From [Clostridium] aminophilum (lineage in GTDB: Bacteria; Bacillota; Clostridia; Lachnospirales; Lachnospiraceae): a stretch of DNA of 48,889 nt. Under the pieces are notes generated by a model, which saw nothing but the letters and a program-made list of their open reading frames with translations, ran no database searches and was not told where the DNA came from. Position 1 is the first letter of the stretch, and each line of letters begins with the position of its first letter. Shown piece after piece: positions 25,710 through 33,391 of this stretch. The position numbers and the translations under genes are program-made. The stretch spans positions 1 through 48,889 of the forward strand of contig NZ_FOIL01000022.1 in assembly GCF_900101295.1 (NCBI RefSeq). The letters are read 5' to 3'.

Positions 25710-26765
25710 ATGGATATCAAAGAATATAAAGGCGTATTCGTCTTCGCACAGCAGGTAGACAACAAACTCAGCAACATCGCTTTCGAGCTCGTTGGAAAGG
25801 GCAAATCCCTGGCAAATGACCTCGGCGAGACTGTTACAGCTGTTGTTGTAGGTTCCGGCGTTAAGGGACTTGCAGATCAGCTCGCAGAGTACGGCGCAGA
25901 CAAGGTTATCGTTGTTGACGATCCGGCACTCAAAGAGTACAGAACCGAGCCGTACACACACGCTGTTTCTGAAGTAATCAATCACTTCAAGCCGGAGATC
26001 TTCCTCATCGGCGCTACAGCAATCGGCCGTGACCTTGGCCCGCGTGTTTGCGCACGTATCCACACAGGTCTTACCGCAGACTGCACAAAGCTCGATATCG
26101 GTGATTTCCCGATCAACGCTATCCCGGGCAAAGAGAATGAGCAGAAGCACAACCAGCTTCTTATGACTCGTCCGGCATTCGGCGGTAACACCATCGCAAC
26201 CATCGCTTGCCCGGATTTCCGTCCGCAGATGGCAACCGTTCGTCCGGGTGTTATGCAGAAGCTTCCGAAGGAAGCTGGCCGCAAGTGCGAGGTTGAGGAG
26301 TTCAACCCGGGCTTCACAGAGAACAACATGTATGTTCAGATCATGGAAGTTGTTAAGAAGGTATCTGAGACTGTTGATATTCAGGACGCAAAGATCCTTG
26401 TATCCGGCGGTCGTGGTATGGGTACTCCGGAGAACTTCAAGATCCTTGACGAGCTTGCAGAGGTTCTTGGCGGAACTGTTTCCTGCTCCCGTGCAGTAGT
26501 AGATGCTGGCTGGAAGCCGAAGGATCTTCAGGTTGGACAGACCGGTAAGACAGTTCGTCCGCAGGTTTACTTTGCAATCGGTATCTCCGGTGCGATCCAG
26601 CATCTTGCTGGTATGGAGGAGTCTGACCTCATCATCGCAATCAACAAGGATGATACAGCTCCGATCTTCGACGTTGCTGACGTTGGTATCGTAGGCGACC
26701 TGAACAAGGTAGTTCCGATGCTTACTCAGAAGCTCAAAGAGGCTATGGCTGCAAACAACAACTAA
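25710..26765 (+). CDS. etfA: Electron transfer flavoprotein, alpha subunit
   Basis: 351-residue alpha subunit of the bcd-associated EtfAB. The C-terminal FAD-binding domain is clear: SGGRGMGTPENF, then SRAVVDAGWKP, GQTGKTVRPQVYFAIGISGA and INKDDTAPIFDVADVGIVGD. The ATG at 25710 is used; an in-frame GTG lies 12 bases earlier with a weaker site. It is the last gene of the butyrate group, ended by a strong terminator. Confidence 0.95.
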   Translation: MDIKEYKGVFVFAQQVDNKLSNIAFELVGKGKSLANDLGETVTAVVVGSGVKGLADQLAEYGADKVIVVDDPALKEYRTEPYTHAVSEVINHFKPEIFLIGATAIGRDLGPRVCARIHTGLTADCTKLDIGDFPINAIPGKENEQKHNQLLMTRPAFGGNTIATIACPDFRPQMATVRPGVMQKLPKEAGRKCEVEEFNPGFTENNMYVQIMEVVKKVSETVDIQDAKILVSGGRGMGTPENFKILDELAEVLGGTVSCSRAVVDAGWKPKDLQVGQTGKTVRPQVYFAIGISGAIQHLAGMEESDLIIAINKDDTAPIFDVADVGIVGDLNKVVPMLTQKLKEAMAANNN

Positions 26766-26886
26766 TAGCGAAAACCTGTATTTCAAGTCGAGACCGGCGC
26801 TGTGAATCCGGTATCAATTGAAGAATGATTCCGGCGGATCGAAAGCGGACCACACACCTGCGGACGGTCACCGGAACGGGTATATA

Positions 26887-26922
26887 AAAAGGGTCGCCCC
26901 GAATTATCGGGACGGCCCTTTT
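26887..26922. terminator. Bidirectional terminator between etfA and the SDR gene
   Basis: AAAAGGGTCG with CCCCG inside pairs with CGGG and CGGCCCTTTT. A-tract and T-tract flank the stem on both sides, which suits both convergent genes. Confidence 0.88.
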
Positions 26923-26931
26923 GCTGGCTTC

Positions 26932-27666
26932 TTATACAATCCATCCGCCGGTGAAGGGAATGATCTGGCCGGTCAGATAGGAACCCGCCGTTGCGATATG
27001 ATATATGAATTCCCCCGCTTCATCCGCAGTGGCAAGACGGCCGGCCGGGATCTCCTCCTCCAGCTCATGAAGCGCATCGCCGTCCAGAAGTTCGGAGTTC
27101 ATCTCGGTGTCAACACAGCCGAAGGCGACGGCATTTACCTGGATATTGCTCGGGGCAAGCTCCTTTGCCAATGCTTTTGTGAATGAATTGACAGCACCTT
27201 TTGCCGCGGAGTAGGCGACCTCACAGGATGCGCCGCTGATCCCCCACACGGAAGAAACATTGATGATCCGGCCCGAATGCTGCGACACCATGGAAGGCAC
27301 CGCCTGTTGGCAGGTATTATAGACCGAGTAAAGATTCGTGTGCATCATCCGGTCCCATTCCGACGGAGACATATCCTGAAAAAGTCCGATCCAAGCGATG
27401 CCGGCATTATTGACCAGAACGTCGATATGACCGAACCGGGAGTGTATCTCCCCGAACAGGCGCTCGCAGTCTTCAAAGTTTCCGATATCGCCGGTAAACG
27501 ACAGGCACGGAACGCCCATGGCTTCAATCTCAGACTGTACCTGCACAAGACGGTCTGTACTCCGAAGGCAGGTGATGACACACTGATATCCTTCATGGGC
27601 GAATTTCAGGGCCGCGGCTCTCCCGATTCCGCGGGATGCGCCGGTGATGAGTACGGTTCTATTCAT
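26932..27666 (-). CDS. Short-chain dehydrogenase/reductase (FabG-like 3-oxoacyl-ACP reductase)
   Basis: 244-residue classical SDR. It has the NAD(P)-binding TGASRGIG (about 8-15), NNAG, the catalytic Ser in VSSVWG, YSAAK (Tyr and Lys), and a C-terminal TGQIIPFTGGW typical of FabG-like proteins. It is not in a fatty-acid gene cluster, so true FabG function is uncertain; other hydroxyacyl substrates are possible. The ATG at 27666 is chosen because GGAG lies seven bases upstream. An in-frame start 36 bases earlier has no such site. Confidence 0.82.
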   Translation of the reverse strand: MNRTVLITGASRGIGRAAALKFAHEGYQCVITCLRSTDRLVQVQSEIEAMGVPCLSFTGDIGNFEDCERLFGEIHSRFGHIDVLVNNAGIAWIGLFQDMSPSEWDRMMHTNLYSVYNTCQQAVPSMVSQHSGRIINVSSVWGISGASCEVAYSAAKGAVNSFTKALAKELAPSNIQVNAVAFGCVDTEMNSELLDGDALHELEEEIPAGRLATADEAGEFIYHIATAGSYLTGQIIPFTGGWIV

Positions 27667-27790
27667 AAAAAACTCCATTCCGCCGCTTTGAGACTGCGGC
27701 ATAAACGTTGGGATTGTTCATTCAAAAGGATAAACATAGGAATTGATACATATGCCGAAGAAAACGGCAACCGATTCTATTGTAACATGA

Positions 27791-27808
27791 GGCCGCAAAC
27801 CTGCGGCC
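27791..27808. repeat. Short perfect inverted repeat upstream of the SDR gene
   Basis: GGCCGCA and TGCGGCC pair around the four-base loop AACC. It lies in the 313-base divergent gap between the SDR gene and the NlpC/P60 gene; no gene is seen there. Confidence 0.4.
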
Positions 27809-27979
27809 GATGAAATGAAAGGACAAATCTTGTATCTGTTCGGAACCGGGATCCTGCCATAACATTTGTGTAATAAATCCGTAAGACAAATTTGACACAA
27901 AGCGGTGTAAGTGAAGGCTTATGAGTAGTATAATAAGGACAGTATGAAAAGGAAACGTTTGACCGGAGGAAAAGACTGG

Positions 27980-29392
27980 ATGAAGAAATTCTTGAAATTA
28001 GTAGTGGCGACAGGTGCGATTCTGACGCTGATGCCGGCAAGTTTCAGTGCCGCGGCGGCGCAGAAGGTGCAGCCTCTTCCGGAGACCGTACAGACTGAAA
28101 CCAATACCCTGCAGACTGCAGCACCGACGGTGAGTGTCGGAAGCGTAGCGGTTCCGCAGGTTCGCAATAATGTAAATGTCCGCGCAGAAGCGAATACGAG
28201 CAGCTCTGTTGTGGGAAAAATGAACAACGATATGAAAGCGGACATCCTTGAAACTGTAGAGGGCGAGGATGGAGAATGGTATAAGATTCAGACCGGTGAC
28301 ATCATCGGATATGTGAAAGCATCACTGTGTAAGACAGAATCGAAGACAGAAGCGAATACGGACTCAGCGTTGTCAGAAAAGCCGGCGGACAATGCGCAGA
28401 CGTCGAAACCGGCCGCTGCAGCCGAGACGGAAAAACCGGTAGCGGAACAGACCTCAAATCCTGCTGTGACAGCTCCGGCGGAGCAGACCTCGAAGCCGGC
28501 GGCTACTGCGGATACGGAGAAAAAAGAAGAAACGGCAAAGGCAGAAAAACCGGCAGCTGTTTCCGAAACGTCCGATACAGCGAAGGTGAATGACGGAAAA
28601 AAGAAGGTGGCGAAAGTCGATGTCGCCGTCCTCAATGTCCGCAAGAGCGCTTCCATCGACAGTGAGAAACTGACTTCGGTGGAACGGGGAGAGACCTATG
28701 AGATTCTCGGTGAAGAGAATGAATTTACCAAGGTCAGAATCAGCGATTCCGTGATCGGATATGTGGCAACCGAGTATATCACGCTTGCTGACGCGGAGGA
28801 AGCTGCTCCGGCAAACAATACGGCGGAGAATACCTCTTCCGGGACGGCACCGGATTCTTCGAATTCGGAGAAGACCGGCAGCGACACCGCAAAGAACAGT
28901 GAAAAGACCACGGCTGAGAACGGCACAGCAAACGGTCCGGGAACCGGCGGAAGTTCTTTTGGAACCGGATCAGAAACGAACGATGAGGCATCGGACAATG
29001 CTGCAAAGCCGACCGATTCCGGGAAGGCAACCGGAACCAGAGCAGAGATTGTCGCCTATGCGAAACAGTTTGAAGGAAATCCGTATGTTTACGGCGGAAC
29101 CAGCCTGACCAATGGCGCGGACTGCTCCGGATTTACCATGAGCATATATAAGCATTTCGGTATTTCCATTGGAAGAAGCTCCCGTGATCAGGCGGCAAAC
29201 GGCAAGACAATCTCCATTTCGGATCTTCAGCCGGGCGACCTGATCTTCTACGGATCGAAGGGGTACATCAATCACGTTGCACTGTATATCGGTGGTGGTG
29301 AGATTATCCACGCGAGCACGGCGTCTACCGGAATCAAGATTTCCAACTATAACTACAAGACACCGGTAAAGGCAGTTACTTTCCTGAATTAA
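27980..29392 (+). CDS. Secreted NlpC/P60 cell-wall endopeptidase with two SH3b domains
   Basis: 470-residue exported protein. A signal peptide (MKKFLKLVVATGAILTLMPA, then an Ala-rich cleavage region) is followed by SH3b domain 1 (about 50-115), a Pro/Ala/Glu/Thr-rich repetitive linker, SH3b domain 2 (about 207-270), a second Thr/Asn/Gly-rich linker, and an NlpC/P60 domain (354-470). The latter has the catalytic Cys382 in GADCSGF and His in NHVALYIGGG. It likely cleaves peptidoglycan stem peptides. The start at 27980 (GGAGG at 27965) is preferred over 27944, which lies only about 10 bases after a TATAAT-like -10. Confidence 0.9.
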   Translation: MKKFLKLVVATGAILTLMPASFSAAAAQKVQPLPETVQTETNTLQTAAPTVSVGSVAVPQVRNNVNVRAEANTSSSVVGKMNNDMKADILETVEGEDGEWYKIQTGDIIGYVKASLCKTESKTEANTDSALSEKPADNAQTSKPAAAAETEKPVAEQTSNPAVTAPAEQTSKPAATADTEKKEETAKAEKPAAVSETSDTAKVNDGKKKVAKVDVAVLNVRKSASIDSEKLTSVERGETYEILGEENEFTKVRISDSVIGYVATEYITLADAEEAAPANNTAENTSSGTAPDSSNSEKTGSDTAKNSEKTTAENGTANGPGTGGSSFGTGSETNDEASDNAAKPTDSGKATGTRAEIVAYAKQFEGNPYVYGGTSLTNGADCSGFTMSIYKHFGISIGRSSRDQAANGKTISISDLQPGDLIFYGSKGYINHVALYIGGGEIIHASTASTGIKISNYNYKTPVKAVTFLN

Positions 29393-29429
29393 GTAAAACA
29401 TATCCGTAATACAGAAGAATATGAAAACG

Positions 29430-29478
29430 AACGACAGATACTTTTGAACGAAAAAGCCGGAAGCATCTGTCGTTTTTT
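29430..29478 (+). terminator. Terminator of the NlpC/P60 gene
   Basis: AACGACAGAT (29430-29439) pairs with ATCTGTCGTT (29465-29474), followed by TTTT. The loop is long (about 25 bases). Confidence 0.82.
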
Positions 29479-29481
29479 ATA

Positions 29482-29580
29482 TTTCACAGGAAAGTGCTCC
29501 GCATTTCCTGTGAAAAAAACGCTCCGCGGGGGTGCGCATGCCGCTGAAATAGAAAATGTCACCTTTCGGTGACCAGCGGC
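29482..29580 (+). repeat. Dispersed terminator-following repeat, copy 2
   Basis: Perfect 12-base arms TTTCACAGGAAA (29482-29493) and TTTCCTGTGAAA (29504-29515) are followed by the shared core (AACGCTCCGCGGGGG, GCGCA, GCCGCTGAA; 29517-29548). A GTCACC/GGTGAC hairpin comes next, with GCCGCT/AGCGGC enclosing it. It starts right after the NlpC/P60 terminator. Its core is nearly identical to copy 1 at 6307-6339. Confidence 0.7.
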
Positions 29581-29779
29581 GTTGCACATCGTCCGTGGCG
29601 CTCCCTGCAAGATTGAGGGGATGGGGGCCGAAGTCCGCTTGCGGACTTTGATATAGGACGCCGGGCGGCATCTTATCTTTTTCGGTGATTTTTGATGCTT
29701 CGGATAAAGAGGAAAATGGAAACTTGTTGAAAATTAATGAAAAATAATTCCTTTTATTGAAAATAATTCATTAAATAGC
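29581..29779. other. Non-coding stretch before the DUF819 gene
   Basis: It contains a perfect AAGTCCGC/GCGGACTT hairpin with a two-base loop (29631-29648), then AT-rich DNA leading to a promoter. Short open frames have no ribosome-binding site and are not counted as genes. Confidence 0.5.
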
Positions 29780-29808
29780 TTGAGAAAATCCTCTCAATAC
29801 GGTAAAAT
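29780..29808 (+). promoter_or_regulatory. Promoter for the DUF819 gene
   Basis: TTGAGA (29780-29785) and TAAAAT (29803-29808) are spaced 17 bases, about 30 bases before the start codon. Confidence 0.65.
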
Positions 29809-29838
29809 TTTTGTATAAAATACTTGGGAGGAAACAGT

Positions 29839-31014
29839 ATGATTAAAGACGGCTTTGTTTACTTTTCAATTCTTGTCCTTTTTATGGGGATAATCGTGAT
29901 GCTGCCCAAACTATGCAAGGGCAAGGGCGCACAGAAGTTTTTCGGTATCATACCGCCTGTCGTCATCATCTACGTGGGCTTTATGTTGTTGTGTTCCGTG
30001 AAACTCTGGGATCTGGAATCCACGTCCGGACTTTACAGCAGCATGAAAAATCCGATTCTCTATGCGATGGTATTTCTGATGTTACTCCGGTGCGACATGA
30101 AGAAAATTGTACGCCTCGGGCCGAGAATGCTGGTCGCGTTCTTCTGCGCAAGCATTTCCATCGGAATCGGTTTTGTTGTCAGCTATGCGGTGATGCATAA
30201 TTTCCTGGGGCTCGAAGCATGGCGGCCGCTGGGCGCTCTCTGCGGAAGCTGGATGGGCGGAACCGGCAACATGCTGGCAATTCAGGCGGCGCTGCATGTC
30301 GATGAGGGCAACATGGTATACGCCCTGATCATGGACACCATCTGCTGCAACATTTACATTCCGTTCCTTCTGTGGGCGCTGACGAGAAATGAAGCCTTTA
30401 ACCGCTGGACAAAGTCCGACACTCATCTGATCGATGAGGTTGGTGAGTCTCTCCGCAAGGCGACGGAGGCGAACAAGAAACCGCTCGTATGGCAGAACCT
30501 CGCATTTTTGCTCGGCCTTGGATTTGCAGTGTCTGCACTGGCGCAGTATGTCGGTGTATATCTGAATTCGATGATCCCGTTTTTTGACAAAGCGACATGG
30601 ACGGTTCTTTTTGTCACGGTTCTCGGAACTGCACTTGCGGTGACTCCGCTCGGCAGTATGAAGGGGATTGAGGAACTCTCCAATCTTCTTCTTTATACGG
30701 TTATCGCGCTGATTGCATCCAGAGCAGACCTCGGCGGCGTGACCAACGGACACCTCTGGATTCTCACCGGATTTATGACCATGGCGATCCATGTTGTGGT
30801 TATGGTTGTGATGGCAAAACTCCTTCGCCTGGATATCTTCACCTGCGCGGTTGCCTCGGTGGCGAATATCGGAGGAACGGCGACAACGCCGGTTATCGCC
30901 GGATCCTACAATGACGCTCTTGTTCCGGTAGGTATCGTCATGGCCCTTCTGGGATATGTCATCGGTACCGGAGGAGGATTGGTTGTCGCCAATGCGATGA
31001 GTATATTTGGATAA
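29839..31014 (+). CDS. DUF819 family integral membrane protein (YjcL-like)
   Basis: 391-residue polytopic membrane protein with about ten hydrophobic segments. Family marks are GSWMGGTGNMLA (about 138-149), a second glycine-rich ANIGGTATTPVIAGSYN (about 341-357), and LVPVGIVMALLGYVIGTGGG. The function of DUF819 is not established; the paired glycine-rich motifs look like those of secondary transporters, so a transport role is an inference. GGGAGG precedes the ATG at 29839. It has its own promoter and a terminator, so it is a single-gene transcript. Confidence 0.82.
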   Translation: MIKDGFVYFSILVLFMGIIVMLPKLCKGKGAQKFFGIIPPVVIIYVGFMLLCSVKLWDLESTSGLYSSMKNPILYAMVFLMLLRCDMKKIVRLGPRMLVAFFCASISIGIGFVVSYAVMHNFLGLEAWRPLGALCGSWMGGTGNMLAIQAALHVDEGNMVYALIMDTICCNIYIPFLLWALTRNEAFNRWTKSDTHLIDEVGESLRKATEANKKPLVWQNLAFLLGLGFAVSALAQYVGVYLNSMIPFFDKATWTVLFVTVLGTALAVTPLGSMKGIEELSNLLLYTVIALIASRADLGGVTNGHLWILTGFMTMAIHVVVMVVMAKLLRLDIFTCAVASVANIGGTATTPVIAGSYNDALVPVGIVMALLGYVIGTGGGLVVANAMSIFG

Positions 31015-31116
31015 CGTGATCGAGCACTGAACTCATGGGGATTGCATGATATGTGGAACTCGCTGGAGTTCATGCTGCGTTTCAGATAACAATTTAATTC
31101 CGAAATTTGATCAGGC

Positions 31117-31164
31117 TCCGTAAGCAGGACCGGAAAACGGCGGTATCTGCTTGCGGAGTTTTTG
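31117..31164 (+). terminator. Terminator after the DUF819 gene
   Basis: CTCCGTAAGCAG (31117-31128) pairs with CTGCTTGCGGAG (31148-31159) with one G-T pair, then TTTTT. Confidence 0.85.
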
Positions 31165-31305
31165 CGCGGAGAACGTAACGAGCTGTCTGAGGGATCAAAG
31201 AGACAAAAAACTTCCTGCGTTAAAACAATAACGATATTTACCAAAAGGAAAAGAGGATTTGCGCCGATGAGTTGGTGAAAATGATGGGAAAACTGATCGT
31301 TTTGC

Positions 31306-31334
31306 TTGAACTAAACAGGAAATAATGATAAAAT
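31306..31334 (+). promoter_or_regulatory. Promoter for the TRAP transporter genes
   Basis: TTGAAC (31306-31311) and TAAAAT (31329-31334) are spaced 17 bases. The predicted leader before dctP is about 180 nt. Confidence 0.65.
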
Positions 31335-31374
31335 ACTACCGTGAATAAACAAAATATGTGATGCAGAGACAGAG

Positions 31375-31439
31375 AGCAGCGTCAGAAAAAACCAAGGCCG
31401 GCAAGAAAAGGCTCTTTTTTCGGACCGCTGTTATTTTTT
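31375..31439 (+). promoter_or_regulatory. Possible attenuator in the dctP leader
   Basis: AGCAGCG (31375-31381) pairs with CGCTGTT (31426-31432, one G-T pair), followed by ATTTTTT. This is a terminator-like structure inside the leader. A further hairpin lies at about 31464-31500, directly before the Shine-Dalgarno. Together they suggest leader control of TRAP expression; no ligand is apparent. Confidence 0.4.
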
Positions 31440-31521
31440 GTGTCAAGAAAGATTTTTTAGTGAATCGACCCGGGACATGCGAATGACCGCATCCCGATCG
31501 AATATAAAGGAGGAGAAAAAA

Positions 31522-32655
31522 ATGAAGAAAATGGTAAAGGCAGCAAGCCTTGTTGCAACAGCAGCAATGGCAGCATCCCTCGCAGCATGCGGCGGCAGCT
31601 CCGCACAGACGACAACTGCAGCAGCGACCACAGCAGCGGCTGCGGAGTCAAAGGCAGAGGAATCCAAGGCGGACACAGCAGAGTCCAAGGCTGACGGTGC
31701 GGTTGATCTCAGCGGTGTGGATGCAAACTACAAACTGGAGCTCAAGCTCAGCCATGTATTTGCTCCGGATGAGGCCCTTACAAAGAACATGCAGGCAATT
31801 GCGGACTCCATCAAGGACAAGTCCAACGGAATGGTTGACATCCAGTGCTTCCCGCAGTCTCAGCTGCCGGTATATCAGGATGGCGTAGCACAGGTTGTTG
31901 CCGGTGCGAACTTCATTTCCGTAGAGGATCCGTCCTACCTCGGCGATTACGTTGCAGACTTCAACGTACTTGCAGGACCGATGCTGGTTACATCCTATGA
32001 TCAGTTCGGCGCTCTTCTTGAGACAGACGAAGTAAAGGATATGTTCAAGAAGGCAGAGGAGAAGGGAATCAAGATCCTGAACATGGATTACATCTTCGGT
32101 TTCCGTTCCATGATGACCAACAAGGTGATCAAGACCCCGGACGATCTGAAGGGCATGAAGATCAGAACTCCGAAGTCCGAGCTCTATGTTAACACTCTGA
32201 ATGCTATGGGTGCTACCGCAACTCCGATGGGATTTGCTGACACCATCGCGGCAGTACAGCAGGGCGTTGTTGACGGTCTTGAGGGTACCATCGATGCATA
32301 CGGTTCCAACGGTTCCGCGGAAGTAGCAAAGAAGATGGCACTCACAAAGCATCTCCTGGGCGTATGCGGTGCTTACATCAACCCGAACGTATTCAACGGT
32401 ATGCCGGAGCCGCTGCAGAAGCTGGTTCAGGATGAGTTCGATGCAGGCGCAAAGAACATGGTTAAGCAGGTATCCGAGAACGAAGAGGCTCAGAAGAAGA
32501 ACCTTTCCGAGAAGTACGGTATCGAGTTCAACGATGTTGACGTCGATGCATTCAAGGCAACTCTTGCTCCGATCTACAAAGAGATGGAGACCAAGAAGGG
32601 CACAACTCCGGGTCTGTATGACAAGTTCCAGGAGTACATCAAGGACGTAAAGTAA
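31522..32655 (+). CDS. dctP: TRAP transporter solute-binding protein, DctP family lipoprotein
   Basis: 377-residue extracytoplasmic binding protein of a tripartite (TRAP) organic-acid transporter. It has a lipoprotein signal peptide with lipobox LAAC (Cys near residue 21), a low-complexity Ala/Thr/Ser/Glu linker, then the DctP fold. The conserved substrate-binding Arg lies in KGMKIRTPKSELY, followed by GATATPMGFADTIAAVQQGVVDGLEG. AAGGAGG precedes the ATG at 31522; the longer frame from 31438 runs through leader hairpins. Typical substrates are C4-dicarboxylates, but many other acids and sugar acids are possible. Confidence 0.93.
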   Translation: MKKMVKAASLVATAAMAASLAACGGSSAQTTTAAATTAAAAESKAEESKADTAESKADGAVDLSGVDANYKLELKLSHVFAPDEALTKNMQAIADSIKDKSNGMVDIQCFPQSQLPVYQDGVAQVVAGANFISVEDPSYLGDYVADFNVLAGPMLVTSYDQFGALLETDEVKDMFKKAEEKGIKILNMDYIFGFRSMMTNKVIKTPDDLKGMKIRTPKSELYVNTLNAMGATATPMGFADTIAAVQQGVVDGLEGTIDAYGSNGSAEVAKKMALTKHLLGVCGAYINPNVFNGMPEPLQKLVQDEFDAGAKNMVKQVSENEEAQKKNLSEKYGIEFNDVDVDAFKATLAPIYKEMETKKGTTPGLYDKFQEYIKDVK

Positions 32656-32738
32656 TCGCCCTGATGAAATGTAATACAATACGGAATTTTGAAAACGGCA
32701 AAGCTTAGAAATTCCCATGTATGTGCCGGCCTGGCACG

Positions 32739-32770
32739 GGGAGGAGGTGTCCCCTCCTCCCATTCTTTTA
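32739..32770 (+). terminator. Terminator-like hairpin between dctP and dctQ
   Basis: GGGAGGAG (32739-32746) pairs with CTCCTCCC (32754-32761), followed by ATTCTTTTA. It probably reduces transcription of the membrane subunits relative to the binding protein, a common arrangement in transporter operons. Confidence 0.7.
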
Positions 32771-32918
32771 CTGCAATATGTCCGGCGATGTGCGCGCCAC
32801 CGATTTTGGCGTTTATTTGACGGAAACTGCGGTATTGGGCAGAACGGAAATTCCGCTGTCCGGTTTGAAATTTATGAATTAAGTGAATTAAGCACTTCCA
32901 GTTTGGAGAGCAACGGGT

Positions 32919-33389
32919 ATGAAAAAATTTATTCGCGAAAATCCCGAGGAGTTTATCGCGGCGATCCTGATCGTCGTGACGACAAGCCTCGTTCTGTTAA
33001 ATGTCTTCTTCCGGTATTTCCTGAACTCCGGTATCTACTGGAGTGAAGAAGTCGCGACGACGTGCTTCGTGTGGAGCGTGTTCGTCGGAGCGGCCGGAGC
33101 CTACCGCAACGGTGCGCAGCTCGGCATCGACCTCCTGGTCAATAAGCTTCCGGCTTCCGCATCCAGAGCGGTAAAACTGATCGTTCAGTGCATACTGCTT
33201 CTGATCAATGCATATGTTCTGTATCTTTCGATCACCTACGTGCAGCGCACTTACACCATCGCGACGTCGGTTCTTGCCGTGTCGAGCGCATGGGTCAGCT
33301 CTTCTCTGATTGTCGGATTCGGACTGACAACGGTCTATTCGCTGATGCACCTTGTCAACATGTTCCGCCGCACGGGAAAGGAGGCATAA
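32919..33389 (+). CDS. dctQ: TRAP transporter small permease subunit, DctQ family
   Basis: 156-residue small membrane subunit with four predicted helices. It begins FIRENPEEFIAAILIVVTTSLVL and has the family-typical second helix region ending in WSEEVATTCFVWSVFVGAAGAYRNGAQLGIDLLVNKLP. Its stop codon is two bases before the dctM ATG, so the two are translationally linked. A 263-base gap with a terminator-like hairpin separates it from dctP. Confidence 0.9.
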   Translation: MKKFIRENPEEFIAAILIVVTTSLVLLNVFFRYFLNSGIYWSEEVATTCFVWSVFVGAAGAYRNGAQLGIDLLVNKLPASASRAVKLIVQCILLLINAYVLYLSITYVQRTYTIATSVLAVSSAWVSSSLIVGFGLTTVYSLMHLVNMFRRTGKEA

Positions 33390-33391
33390 GT

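Noticed and set aside
27944-27979. Upstream ATG of the NlpC/P60 gene as true start
   Set aside because: It would be nearly leaderless after the TATAAT-like -10 and would add a charged stretch before a good signal peptide; the ATG at 27980 has GGAGG.
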